Below, piece after piece: positions 41,096 to 50,900 of a DNA stretch of 53,828 nt. The DNA comes from a bacterium (GTDB lineage Bacteria > Desulfobacterota > JAPLJL01), in the NCBI GenBank assembly GCA_028713675.1, contig JAQTNV010000023.1, positions 1 through 53,828 on the forward strand, in the 5' to 3' direction. Each line of letters opens with the position of its first letter. The first letter of the stretch is position 1. The notes beneath the pieces were generated by a model. That model searched no databases, had not been told where the DNA came from, and was given only the letters and a program-made list of their open reading frames with translations. The translations under genes and the position numbers were made by a program.

Positions 41096-41448
41096 ATTCC
41101 GATGGTGTCGAGCAAGATAAATAGCCGGTTTTCATTCTTCTCTCCGCGGGTTGCCGGGGAGGGGATGCGGTGGAATATCAGGTCAGGGGAATCAAGGAAT
41201 AAATCCGCATTTTCCCTCGGGTTGTTGAGTGAATCTCAATTAATATTAAATAAGGTTTGGCTGGGAACGAATTAGCCTTCGATAGATATTGTGATTTAAG
41301 TCATAGTAACCTTTGAATATAGGATTTAAAATAATTTAAATGGCATAGAAAATTGGAGAGATAACTATTTGAATTGTAATAGTTTTTCAAACAACTGAAA
41401 ATTGATTCGAGAATGCAATAACCTCTGGAAATAAACGGTGTTCAGGGG

Positions 41449-41476
41449 TTGACTATATTGACTACTATATTAATAT
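41449..41476 (+). promoter_or_regulatory. Sigma-70-like promoter of the first surface lipoprotein
   Basis: TTGACT (41449-41454), 16 bp, TAATAT (41471-41476), giving a leader over 100 bases long. A small hairpin, ATCTCA (41555-41560) with TGAGAT (41570-41575), lies 7 bases before the AGGAGG ribosome site. Confidence 0.5.
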
Positions 41477-41594
41477 TTATCAGATATAAGAATTAAAATT
41501 CAAAAAGGAGCTTTTAAATAGATTTATAAACCATTATAGAACCCCAAAAATTTTATCTCATCCATATTTTGAGATCACCACAAGGAGGTAGATC

Positions 41595-44500
41595 TTGAGT
41601 AAATCGGCAAAATTAACCGGAATTTTGGCTTTCGCTTTGGGAATGCTGATTGTCGGCGGCTGGACCATGAGCGGCTGCGGTATCAGCGAAGATCAGCAGC
41701 AGAAGATCGTCAGCAAGTTCATCGACAGCGACAACGACGGCCTTACCGATAACGATGAAATCATGAAATACCATACCGGCCTGGCCAGCCGCGACACCGA
41801 CGGCGACGGTCTCATTGACGGGGATGAGGTGAACAAATACGGCACCGACCCCTTGGATTGGGACACCGACGACGACGGTTATTCGGATGGTCAGGAGGTC
41901 AATTGCGGTTATGATCCACTCAATAACGGAAACCCGGGAAATGTTGATTCCGATTATGATGGGTTAAACGATATAAATGAATGTATTTATAACTGTGATC
42001 CCAACAATCCGGACACTGATGGCGATCACTGGAACGATTGGGCCGAAGCTTATTATTATGGAACCGGTTGCCGGGATTCCAATTCATATCCAGGCCTTCC
42101 CCGGGTTTTGATCAACGAGGTTTATAACGGCGGATTCAATCCGCTGGCAATAATGACCAGTGCCACCTGGGTTGAGCTTTATAACCCTGAAGATTACGCG
42201 GTGGACATAACCTGGTGGCAGTTGTGTGTTCAGACTGACGTCAGCTGGGGTTCAGTCTGGTGCGACTACCTGGTTGACTGGATTCAAGAACTCATCGAGG
42301 ATCAGCCGCTGATGATTGAGCCGGGTCAGTATCTGGTCTTGGATTTCACCAACGGGATTCTCAATACGACCGATCATAAATATTACCAGTACGATTATCC
42401 CTTCTCCTTCTGCGATTCTTTGGGTGATTCCGGGTCGGTTTACCTCCTGAATGATAACGGGGTATCGGTGGATTTCCTCCGCTGGGGCAGTAATGGGTCC
42501 TGGCCGATTACTTATCCCGGGGCGGCCTGGTATGAGGAAACGGGCCTGACCTATAACTGCGGCCAATACCTGACCCTTTCCCGGGACACCGAGAGCACCG
42601 ATACCGACTGGGACCGCGACTGGCAGCTCTGGTTCCCCACGCAAGGGTCCCTGGCCTCTTTGGATGCCGATGGAGACTTGCTTCCCGATGCCCTGGAACA
42701 ATTGCTGGGGACCGATCCCAATGACCCCGATACCGACGGCGACGGCTGGGACGACGGCTTTGAAGTATTTCACGGGACTGACCCCCTCGATCCCAACGAC
42801 CCGAATCCTGCCGACGCCGATGGCGACGGCTATCCCAACGCCGTCGACTGCAAGCCGCTGGATTATTACATCAACCCCGGGCGGATCGAGATCTGCAACG
42901 GGATTGACGATAACTGCAACCAGGCTGTCGACGAGGGCTGTGACCCCGGGAGTGACGGGGTGATATTGCAGGGAAACTACCTCAAGCTCGGGATCAACCC
43001 GGACAATTCCCTGATCACGAACCAGACCCAGACCGGGATCCAGTACGATTCTGCCGGCACGGGTGCAAATTGGACCTCAGACTGGATTTATCCGGGTTCA
43101 CCTTACGAATTCTGGTCGGTGACTTATAACGGAACCCTGCTGACTAACGCCAGGATGTCAGGCCCCTCGGATATCCCGATGTCCCTGATGAACCAGAGCC
43201 AGGGCTCCACCCTCCGCGCGGCCGGCGCCGGGAAAACCCCGGACGGCAATATAATCATTACCCAGATAGTGGAATTCACGAAAGGGTCCAAGTACGCGAT
43301 GTTCACCGTGACGTTCGAAAACCCCTCGCTCCTGCCGCTTATGAATTTTGCTTATCTCCGCGGCGTGGATCCGGACATGGATTCCTACATATCTGGTTCA
43401 GCCACCTATAACGACGTGATGTTCGATTCCACGGCTTATTTTCCCGCATTGGTGCTGGCCACCGGACCCAGTTCCAATTACACCCTCGGCCTTGGTTCCC
43501 TTGATGCGACGGCGCGGGCTTCTAATATTGGTTGGAGCGAGTACGATCCGCTCTGGGTTTGGAACAATCAATATGATCCCAATGGCTCCGAGAATGACAC
43601 GATTAACGCCCTGGCCCATAACCTTGTCAGTCTGCCGGGGTATAGCGCCATCACCATCACTTTTTATTATGTTGTCGGGGATAACCCCACGGACGCGCAG
43701 GCGAATTTTATTTATATCGGGGATAGCGATCATGACGGCATGCCCGACGAATGGGAAATCGCCAACGGCCTGGACCCGGAAAACCCTCTGGACGCGATCC
43801 TGGACCCGGATTCCGACGGCTTGCCGAATCTGACCGAATACTACCTTGGCACTAATCCGAATGATGCCGATACCGATGACGACGGGCTGACCGATTACGA
43901 GGAAATCAACGCGACTTACGGTTATTACACCCTTCCCACCGTGGCCGACACGGACGGGGACGGCATATCGGACGGGCAGGAGGAACTCACTTTCCTGACC
44001 AATCCGCTCCTGACTGACACGGATCTGGACGGGCGCAGCGATTACCAGGAGATCTGCTACGACGGCAACTGCGCCACCTATGTCCCCGGGGTCGACACCG
44101 ACCCGAACATCGCGGACACCGACGGCGACGGGTTCGGCGACGGCTCCGAGGTGACCTGGGGCTCCGACCCCCTCAACCCCGCTTCGATCCCATCCCACTA
44201 TTGCGATGTGGGGGTCAAGATCGGCACCGTGCCGATCGGCAGCAGTATTTACCAGTTTTTCGAAAATCCGCCCGATTTTGATCTTGCCCACGGCAAGATC
44301 TGTTTCGTTCCCGACGGGTTCGGGGGCTATGTCGTTTACTCCGGTCCCCACGTTTTCCCGTCCATTCCCATCGCCGGCACGCCGATCCTGGACTGCGATG
44401 ACTGCAACGAGTCCATCGCCCTCTCCAGTCCTTTCCCGTTTTACGGGATTCCTTTCCCGACCGTATATGTGGATTCGAACGGTTATGTGAATTTCCTGCC

Positions 44501-45689
44501 GTCTCCCCTGGGTACGACCGGGGATAACTCTCCGGATTCCGGGAATTTCCTGGGTGAAACCCGGCTGGCGATGTTCTGGAACGATCTCGATCCGTCAGAC
44601 AGCGGAACCGTGTCTTTTGAGGACCGGGCCGATCGTCTGGTCCTGACCTATGAGAATGTGACAGAGTCGTTAGGGTCGAACAGCAACAGTTTCCAGGCCG
44701 AGCTGATTTACGCCACGGGAGAAATCATGATCACCTTCGGTGATGTTGACGCCGTTTATGGCCTGGTCGGGATTTCCCCCGGGATTGCGGCCACCGACAA
44801 CCCGACCGATTTCAACCCCGACGCCGACAGCGACGGGCTGGAAGCCTGGGGCGAGATAACCGCGGGGACCGACCCCAACAATCCGGACAGCGATGGCGAC
44901 GGGATGCCGGACGGCTGGGAGGTGCACAACGGGCTGGATCCGCTCGACCCGGCAGATGCTTCCCTCGACCCGGACTCGGACGGTTTGACCAGCCTCGAAG
45001 AGTACGGACTGGGGACTGATCCACAGGATTCCGACACCGATAATGACGGACTGCTCGATGGAGACGAGGTCAATGAATTCTCTACCGATCCGCTTGATAA
45101 CGATTCCGATGACGACGGAATGACCGATGGGTTAGAGGTCTGCTACGACCTTGACTGCGACAACTACACCCCGGGCAGCGATACCGATCCGAATGACTCG
45201 GACACCGATGGCGATTATTGGAGTGACGGGAGCGAAGTCTCTCACGGCTGGGATCCGCTGTCTAATGCTTCGCCTGGTTATTCTCCTTCATGCAATGGGG
45301 GGTGCACCTTATGGACCGTAAATGGTACCGCGAGGTTGTTTGACACCCTTCCGAGGACAGACACAACCTCATATTCGACCGCCAGAAGCAATTGCCTTGC
45401 CCTCGGCGGGGATATGATCAATTTCGACGAGCTTTGGGCATGGCAACACAATGTCTATACGGTGAGCAGTGCGGACATCGCCTATTATTCTTATGAGGAC
45501 GCCACTTTCTGCGCGGCCCATCCTGGTGAATGGGGTTCTGCTCCTACCTGCTGCGGAATGATCGGGGACGGGTTTGGCTGGGATGATTACGTAGATTGCA
45601 CCTGCCACGATTGTGACGACGGCAATAATTATGCGCTGGACGTTTTTTCCAACTCTAATAACGGCGGATATGCATGTGTCTGGAGATGA
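41595..45689 (+). CDS. Giant TSP3/LTD surface lipoprotein, first copy
   Basis: A 1364-residue lipoprotein starting at TTG, well spaced from AAGGAGG. Lipobox TMSGC (Cys about 28). Then come thrombospondin-3 type Ca-binding repeats (DTDGDGL, DPNDPDTDGDGW), a lamin-tail domain (about 175-350, VLINEVYNGG, WVELYNPEDYAVDI), a MopE-like knot (ICNGIDDNCNQAVDEGC), a beta-rich unit, more TSP3 repeats, a nidogen-like section (about 870-1060), further TSP3 repeats and a C-terminal C-type-lectin/Lcl-like domain ending GGYACVWR. This is an adhesin- or matrix-type architecture. Its first 65 residues are nearly the same as those of the gene at 48000, even at DNA level (41649-41836). Confidence 0.88.
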   Translation: MSKSAKLTGILAFALGMLIVGGWTMSGCGISEDQQQKIVSKFIDSDNDGLTDNDEIMKYHTGLASRDTDGDGLIDGDEVNKYGTDPLDWDTDDDGYSDGQEVNCGYDPLNNGNPGNVDSDYDGLNDINECIYNCDPNNPDTDGDHWNDWAEAYYYGTGCRDSNSYPGLPRVLINEVYNGGFNPLAIMTSATWVELYNPEDYAVDITWWQLCVQTDVSWGSVWCDYLVDWIQELIEDQPLMIEPGQYLVLDFTNGILNTTDHKYYQYDYPFSFCDSLGDSGSVYLLNDNGVSVDFLRWGSNGSWPITYPGAAWYEETGLTYNCGQYLTLSRDTESTDTDWDRDWQLWFPTQGSLASLDADGDLLPDALEQLLGTDPNDPDTDGDGWDDGFEVFHGTDPLDPNDPNPADADGDGYPNAVDCKPLDYYINPGRIEICNGIDDNCNQAVDEGCDPGSDGVILQGNYLKLGINPDNSLITNQTQTGIQYDSAGTGANWTSDWIYPGSPYEFWSVTYNGTLLTNARMSGPSDIPMSLMNQSQGSTLRAAGAGKTPDGNIIITQIVEFTKGSKYAMFTVTFENPSLLPLMNFAYLRGVDPDMDSYISGSATYNDVMFDSTAYFPALVLATGPSSNYTLGLGSLDATARASNIGWSEYDPLWVWNNQYDPNGSENDTINALAHNLVSLPGYSAITITFYYVVGDNPTDAQANFIYIGDSDHDGMPDEWEIANGLDPENPLDAILDPDSDGLPNLTEYYLGTNPNDADTDDDGLTDYEEINATYGYYTLPTVADTDGDGISDGQEELTFLTNPLLTDTDLDGRSDYQEICYDGNCATYVPGVDTDPNIADTDGDGFGDGSEVTWGSDPLNPASIPSHYCDVGVKIGTVPIGSSIYQFFENPPDFDLAHGKICFVPDGFGGYVVYSGPHVFPSIPIAGTPILDCDDCNESIALSSPFPFYGIPFPTVYVDSNGYVNFLPSPLGTTGDNSPDSGNFLGETRLAMFWNDLDPSDSGTVSFEDRADRLVLTYENVTESLGSNSNSFQAELIYATGEIMITFGDVDAVYGLVGISPGIAATDNPTDFNPDADSDGLEAWGEITAGTDPNNPDSDGDGMPDGWEVHNGLDPLDPADASLDPDSDGLTSLEEYGLGTDPQDSDTDNDGLLDGDEVNEFSTDPLDNDSDDDGMTDGLEVCYDLDCDNYTPGSDTDPNDSDTDGDYWSDGSEVSHGWDPLSNASPGYSPSCNGGCTLWTVNGTARLFDTLPRTDTTSYSTARSNCLALGGDMINFDELWAWQHNVYTVSSADIAYYSYEDATFCAAHPGEWGSAPTCCGMIGDGFGWDDYVDCTCHDCDDGNNYALDVFSNSNNGGYACVWR

Positions 45690-45758
45690 CCGGGCGAGGA
45701 AGATAATTGATCCGCCAATGTTACGGTGAAAAATTATAGCGGCAACTGGTAACAGATG

Positions 45759-45796
45759 AGAAAAAAGGCGGCCTGGTAAAGGCCGCCTTTTTTCTC
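45759..45796. terminator. Bidirectional-looking rho-independent terminator
   Basis: AGAAAAAAGGCGGCC (45759-45773), loop TGGTAAA, complement GGCCGCC with six T then CTCT. It separates the giant lipoprotein from the Cys-rich one, so the two are not simply co-transcribed. Confidence 0.9.
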
Positions 45797-45807
45797 TGAA
45801 TGAGGAA

Positions 45808-47736
45808 ATGATTAAATCCAAAGCAACTTTCTCCATCTTGTTGCCCGCGGCCTTTTTCGGGGCCTTTCTTTTCACCTGCGGCGGGGGCGGCGGGATAAGC
45901 AGGACTCAGGACACCGACGGGGACGGGATGCCGGATTATTGGGAAATCCAGTACGGCCTCAATCCTTCGAACCCAAACGACGCCAGCCTGGACCTCGATA
46001 ATGACGGGTATACCAATCTCGAGGAGTACCAGGGCGGAACTGATCCGACCGTGCCGGACCCGCCCAAGGAACTGTGCAACGGACTGGATGACGACGGGAA
46101 CGGTTTTATTGACGAGATCTGGCTGGAAAAAGGGAAGCCCTGCGGGAAGTGCGGGATTTACCAGTGCTCGCTTGACGGTCTGGCCCTGGAATGCCAGGGG
46201 GAGGGGACCTGCGCTCCGGGGGAGAACAAGATCTGCGGGACCAACGGGATAAAAACCTGTCTGGCCACCTGCGAGTGGAATGATTGCGTTGAGACACCCC
46301 AGTGCCCGATGACGGGACAGGTCAGGTCCGCCGCCTGCGGCTATTGCGGCGAGGGCACCCAGAGAGCCACCTGTCTTTCGAACGGGACCTGGGGTGAATG
46401 GGGAGCGTGCGAGGACCTGGGCTGCCGGCCGGGGGCGGACATAATCTGTTTTGATGGCACGAAGGGCGGAACGAAAACCTGCGGGGATGATTGCCGGTTG
46501 GGCGATTGCGCGGCGGGGTGCACCCCGGGAGCGCGGATCTCCGAGGTGTGCGGCGAGTGCGGGGGGACCCGGGCCCGGATTTGCCTGACCGGCGGTGTCT
46601 GGGGCCCGCCGGGTGATTGCGTCTGCGCGGAGCAGTCCGCGAGCATTGATGTTCCCGGTTACGGAACCCAGACCCGGACCTGCGGGATTGAAACCGGTTG
46701 TAACTGGTCTTCCTGGGGGTACTGCGGCGGGGGGGAATGCAGTTTCGGCGATGTCGAGACGGAGACCTGCGGCTGCGGGGGGCATGGCCTCACGAACAGG
46801 ACCTGCGGGGACGATTGCGCGTGGGGGGAATGGAGCGCCTGCTCCGGTGATTATGATGAGATCCCTCCCTCCCGACCGGTTCCGGGGACGCCGCGGGAAA
46901 GAGAAACGGTCACGGACTTCCCGGTTCCCCTGACCTGGACGGCCAGCTCCGACGCCTGCGGTCTGAGCGAGAATTACGCCTATGAATTAAACGTGAGTAA
47001 TGATCCGGTATTTTTCCCATCGTCGGTAACTCGGGAGACCAATTCGACATCTTACCTCCTGGATTCGGTGAGCCATGGCACCTGGTATTGGCGCGTCCGG
47101 GCCCGGGACGCTTCCGGGAATTTAAGCGACTGGAGCCCGGCCGGAAGATTTGAATATCTTCCCGAACAGGTCTTTATCGAAGATTTCGACGGGGTTTTCC
47201 CCGGGAATTCCTGGCGGGTGGGAGATCTCAACCCGGCCGGAGGGGACGATTATTGGGACCAGAGCAATTCCCGGGTTCCCGAAGCAGTTTTCACCGGAGG
47301 CCAGGCGGGCGGGATGACATACAGCGCCTGGTGCGCCGGGAAGGGAAGACAGGGAGACGCCGATTGCGGCGGCGGGATCAACCCGAAGTTTCGGAATTAC
47401 GACAACGGGATGGAGGCCTATCTCGAAAGAGATCTGGACCTGCTTCCTTTTACCCAGGCCCGGCTGATTTTCCGGTTTTGGCAGGAAACGGCCGATGCCG
47501 GGGATTGCCTGAAGGTCAAAATATTTAAACCCGGACAACCGGAAAGCGGAGTCCCCGGGACTTGGAACACGCTATTTTCCAGTTGCAGTGATTCGAGCGG
47601 ATGGGAACTAAAGGTTGTCGACCTGTCTGAATACGCGGGTGATTGGACTACCCTCCAGTTTGTTTTTGAAAGTGATGGCTCCGGCCACTGCGCAGAAGGT
47701 GCGTATCTCGACAATATTGTCGTGGAGGGGTGGTAA
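45808..47736 (+). CDS. Cysteine-rich surface lipoprotein, first copy
   Basis: A 642-residue protein. Signal peptide with lipobox-like LFTC. Residues 30-85: TSP3 repeats (DTDGDGMPDYWEIQYGL). Then ELCNGLDDDGNGFIDEIW, a MopE-like motif, and a long cysteine-rich region (about 105-350) of W-x-x-W-x-x-C thrombospondin-1-like repeats (WSSWGYC, WGEWSAC). Residues about 355-450: fibronectin-III-like domain. Residues about 452-642: a MAM/lectin-like beta-sandwich (FIEDFDGVFPGNSWRVGD to AYLDNIVVEGW). No good SD precedes the ATG. It is paralogous to the gene starting at 52653 and lies between the two TSP3/LTD genes. Confidence 0.85.
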   Translation: MIKSKATFSILLPAAFFGAFLFTCGGGGGISRTQDTDGDGMPDYWEIQYGLNPSNPNDASLDLDNDGYTNLEEYQGGTDPTVPDPPKELCNGLDDDGNGFIDEIWLEKGKPCGKCGIYQCSLDGLALECQGEGTCAPGENKICGTNGIKTCLATCEWNDCVETPQCPMTGQVRSAACGYCGEGTQRATCLSNGTWGEWGACEDLGCRPGADIICFDGTKGGTKTCGDDCRLGDCAAGCTPGARISEVCGECGGTRARICLTGGVWGPPGDCVCAEQSASIDVPGYGTQTRTCGIETGCNWSSWGYCGGGECSFGDVETETCGCGGHGLTNRTCGDDCAWGEWSACSGDYDEIPPSRPVPGTPRERETVTDFPVPLTWTASSDACGLSENYAYELNVSNDPVFFPSSVTRETNSTSYLLDSVSHGTWYWRVRARDASGNLSDWSPAGRFEYLPEQVFIEDFDGVFPGNSWRVGDLNPAGGDDYWDQSNSRVPEAVFTGGQAGGMTYSAWCAGKGRQGDADCGGGINPKFRNYDNGMEAYLERDLDLLPFTQARLIFRFWQETADAGDCLKVKIFKPGQPESGVPGTWNTLFSSCSDSSGWELKVVDLSEYAGDWTTLQFVFESDGSGHCAEGAYLDNIVVEGW

Positions 47737-47740
47737 GTCG

Positions 47741-47789
47741 GTAGCAGGTAGCCAGTAGCCGGTAACCAGTAGCCGGTAACCAGCAACTA
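47741..47789 (+). repeat. 7-bp-period array after a stop codon
   Basis: Seven in-phase heptamers: GTAGCAG, GTAGCCA, then GTAGCCG and GTAACCA twice in alternation, ending with GCAACTA, starting 4 bp after the stop; the stop codon itself is in phase. A palindrome GTGATT-TG-AATCAC lies at 47812-47825. Confidence 0.9.
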
Positions 47790-47872
47790 GAACCCTGAAA
47801 TTTTCCTGCCTGTGATTTGAATCACCAAAACGCTCTTTTCCTAATTTCTTCATAAAAAAATGAAAAAATAAG

Positions 47873-47900
47873 TTGATTTTGTTTTATATTATGATATAAA
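47873..47900 (+). promoter_or_regulatory. Sigma-70-like promoter of the second giant lipoprotein
   Basis: TTGATT (47873-47878), 16 bp, TATAAA (47895-47900), giving a leader of about 95 bases. A second TATAAT at 47927 lacks a matching -35. Confidence 0.45.
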
Positions 47901-47999
47901 TATCAATCTGGTGGGTGTGATAGGCATATAATTTGTATATCGGCCAATTTAAAATATCGCTGGAAAAATAACCCCAAGTGTAATAACCCGGGAGGCATA

Positions 48000-50900
48000 G
48001 TGGACTGTTCTATGAAAACAAAGAGATTCGGAAAAGAAATTTTTTTCCTCGCCCTGATATTGGGGATAATGATTGCCGGCGGCTGGACCATGAGCGGCTG
48101 TGGTATCGACGAGGATCAGCAGCAGAAGATCGTCAGCAAATTCATCGATAGCGATAACGACGGTCTTTCCGATAACGATGAAATCATGAAATACCATACC
48201 GGTCTGGCCAGCCGTGACACCGACGGCGACGGCCTCCTCGACGGGGATGAGGTGAGCCTTGGTACCGACCCCTTGAGTTCCGACACCGACGAAGACGGGA
48301 TGCCCGACGGTTGGGAGGTGCAGTACGGGTTGGACCCCCTGTATTGGGATGACCGCAATTGGGACCTCGATGGGGATAGTCTGAGTAATGTTAATGAGTA
48401 CCAGTACGGGACATTGCCCAATAACCCCGACACCGACGAAGATGGGATGCCCGACGGTTGGGAGGTGCAGTATGGGTTGAACCCCACCTCCAACGATGCC
48501 GACTGGGACAACGACTCGGACGGCCTGACCAATTATCAGGAATACCTGCGCGGGACCAACCCCAACAACCCCGACACTGACGGGGACACCTTTCAAGACG
48601 GCTGGGAGGTGCTGAACGGGTTTAATCCTCTCAACGCGAGCGATCCAATGATTGGTGACGACGGTGACCGGGACGGCATTCCTGACAATTTGGAAAACAT
48701 CCTTTATCAAACCAGCCCGAACAGCGCGGACACGGATGGGGACGGCTATCCCGACAAGTTCGAGATCGATAACGGAAGCGACCCCTCCGATCCGAACTCA
48801 ATCCCGGACGTGACCAAGGTGGTGATCAACGAATTTTTCGCCGGGAAATGCACCTGGGTGGAACTTTATAATGTGGGGAGCGAGCCGGTGAACCTGGGAA
48901 ATTGGACCTTGCGGCTGGACTTGGGTTCCGTCGGAGTAACCGACCAAAAAATCTCTGATGCCTGGGGTAATTTCACGCTGGCTCCGAAGCAGACAGTGGT
49001 TTTGGATACCGCGAACGGCACGAATACAGCTTCCCATCGATATGCCAATGCCTGCGATACTTATTGCGATAGTGTGGGCTCATACGGGGCTGCGGTTTTG
49101 ATTAACCATACCGGAACGGCGGTGGATTTTGTCAGGTGGGGTGGGCATTGGCCGGTGACGGCCCCGAACCCTCCCGCGGGAACCAGCTGGAGCGCAGCCG
49201 GGCCGATTTATTACGGATGCCCGGCCGGTGACAGCCTGCAGCGGAACATCTGGGGAACGGACACCGATACGGAGAAGGACTGGTCGGTGGGTTTCTCCAC
49301 CCCGGGACAGCCGAATTCTCCTGATAGCGACGGAGACGGCCTCTCCGATTGGGCGGAAGCGAATATCAACAATACTGATCCGGGCAGCGCCGACACTGAT
49401 GGCGATGGTTACCCGGATGGGCTTGAAGTCGCGAAGGGGACGGATCCGAACAGCGCATCCAGCTCTCCTGCCGGGATCATTCCGGAGGTGGAGCCGAACG
49501 GGACCGCCGCTCAGTGCACCACGGTTGGGGATCTGGGCAAACAGGCCTGGGGACAGCTCTATCCCCGCTATCCTCAGTTCACCGAATTTTATGAGGATTT
49601 CTCCGACGGGACATTTACGGACACCTTCCAGGCCCTGGGCGGAGGAACCAATAATCTGAGGAATTACGACGGCCACACCAACTCGCTTTGCGTTTATGGA
49701 AACGTCAACAACATCCACGCCTACACCAAGCAGTCATTTTCCGGCGACATGCTTTTCGATTTTGATTACCGCCTTAATGGGTCTGCCGGGGACGGCGGCG
49801 TGTTTTTCGGAGTGAAAAACCAGGACAACGGCATTCTCATGGCTTTGCGGCCGGGTGGATGGGAGATTTATTCCCGGATCGCCGGAAACTGGTATTCCAT
49901 GACTGCCGGCCAAATAAACAACCTTAACCGGCTGTATGATAACCAGTGGGACCATTTTCAGATCGTGGTTCGGGATGGAGTGTACCAATTATATGAAAAT
50001 GAAACTTACCGGGGATCTTTCCTGGGACCACTCAACATCGGGTCTGTCGGCCTCAGGGGATGGGAGAATTCCAGCCGGGAGAACTGCATCGACAACGTCC
50101 GGGTCGCTTCCCTTCCCCGCCCGCCGGAAACATTTTTCACTGATTTTTCCCATAGCAATTATGAGAATAATACTATCAATATAATTTCCGCGGTATATGG
50201 GAAAAATGGTTATTATTGCGATCAGACGAATTATTTCCGAAGTCAATGCAACGGCGCATCCAGCTGCAGCGCCGCTACACACAATGGCATATGCGGGGAT
50301 CCTTTGGCTGGGACTTATAAGGCGGTTATTGTTCGTTATACATGTGGAAATGAAAGCAGGTCTTTAATCGTTGGTGAAGGTGGAACCGTTTCAATTTCGT
50401 GTTATAAGGATTCCTTGGATACCTTCCAACAATCTAACTCAGGCGCCCTGTACGTATCCACTGTCGGCAACCACACCGACGCTCTTTGCGGTTATAACTT
50501 TGCGAACGATATCCATGCTTATACCCAGAACATGTCCTTCAATAACGGGGTTCTGGAGTTCGACTACTACCTCAAGGGGGGCAACCCGGACGGGGGGGTA
50601 TTCTTCCGGGCCCAAGATTCGGAACACGGCTATCTGCTCGCCCTTGCTTCCGGGTCATGGAACCCCTATCGAAGAACTCCCGGCAATTGGAGTGGGATCA
50701 GTGTCACGAATTACTCCGGGCTCACGATTGGAGCCAACCGCTGGCATCATTTCAAGCTGGTCATGGATGGAGGCAATTTCAGCTTATTCGAGGAAGGAGT
50801 GCTGAGGGGCACTTTCGTGGATTATAAATACACCTCGGGAGGCGTCGGCCTGCGCGCGCCCTGGCACGGCTATTCCGATTCGACCTGTATCGATAACCTC

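Noticed and set aside
41100..41448. Molybdenum-cofactor or tungsten-cofactor riboswitch
   Set aside because: No recognisable conserved core could be assembled by eye.
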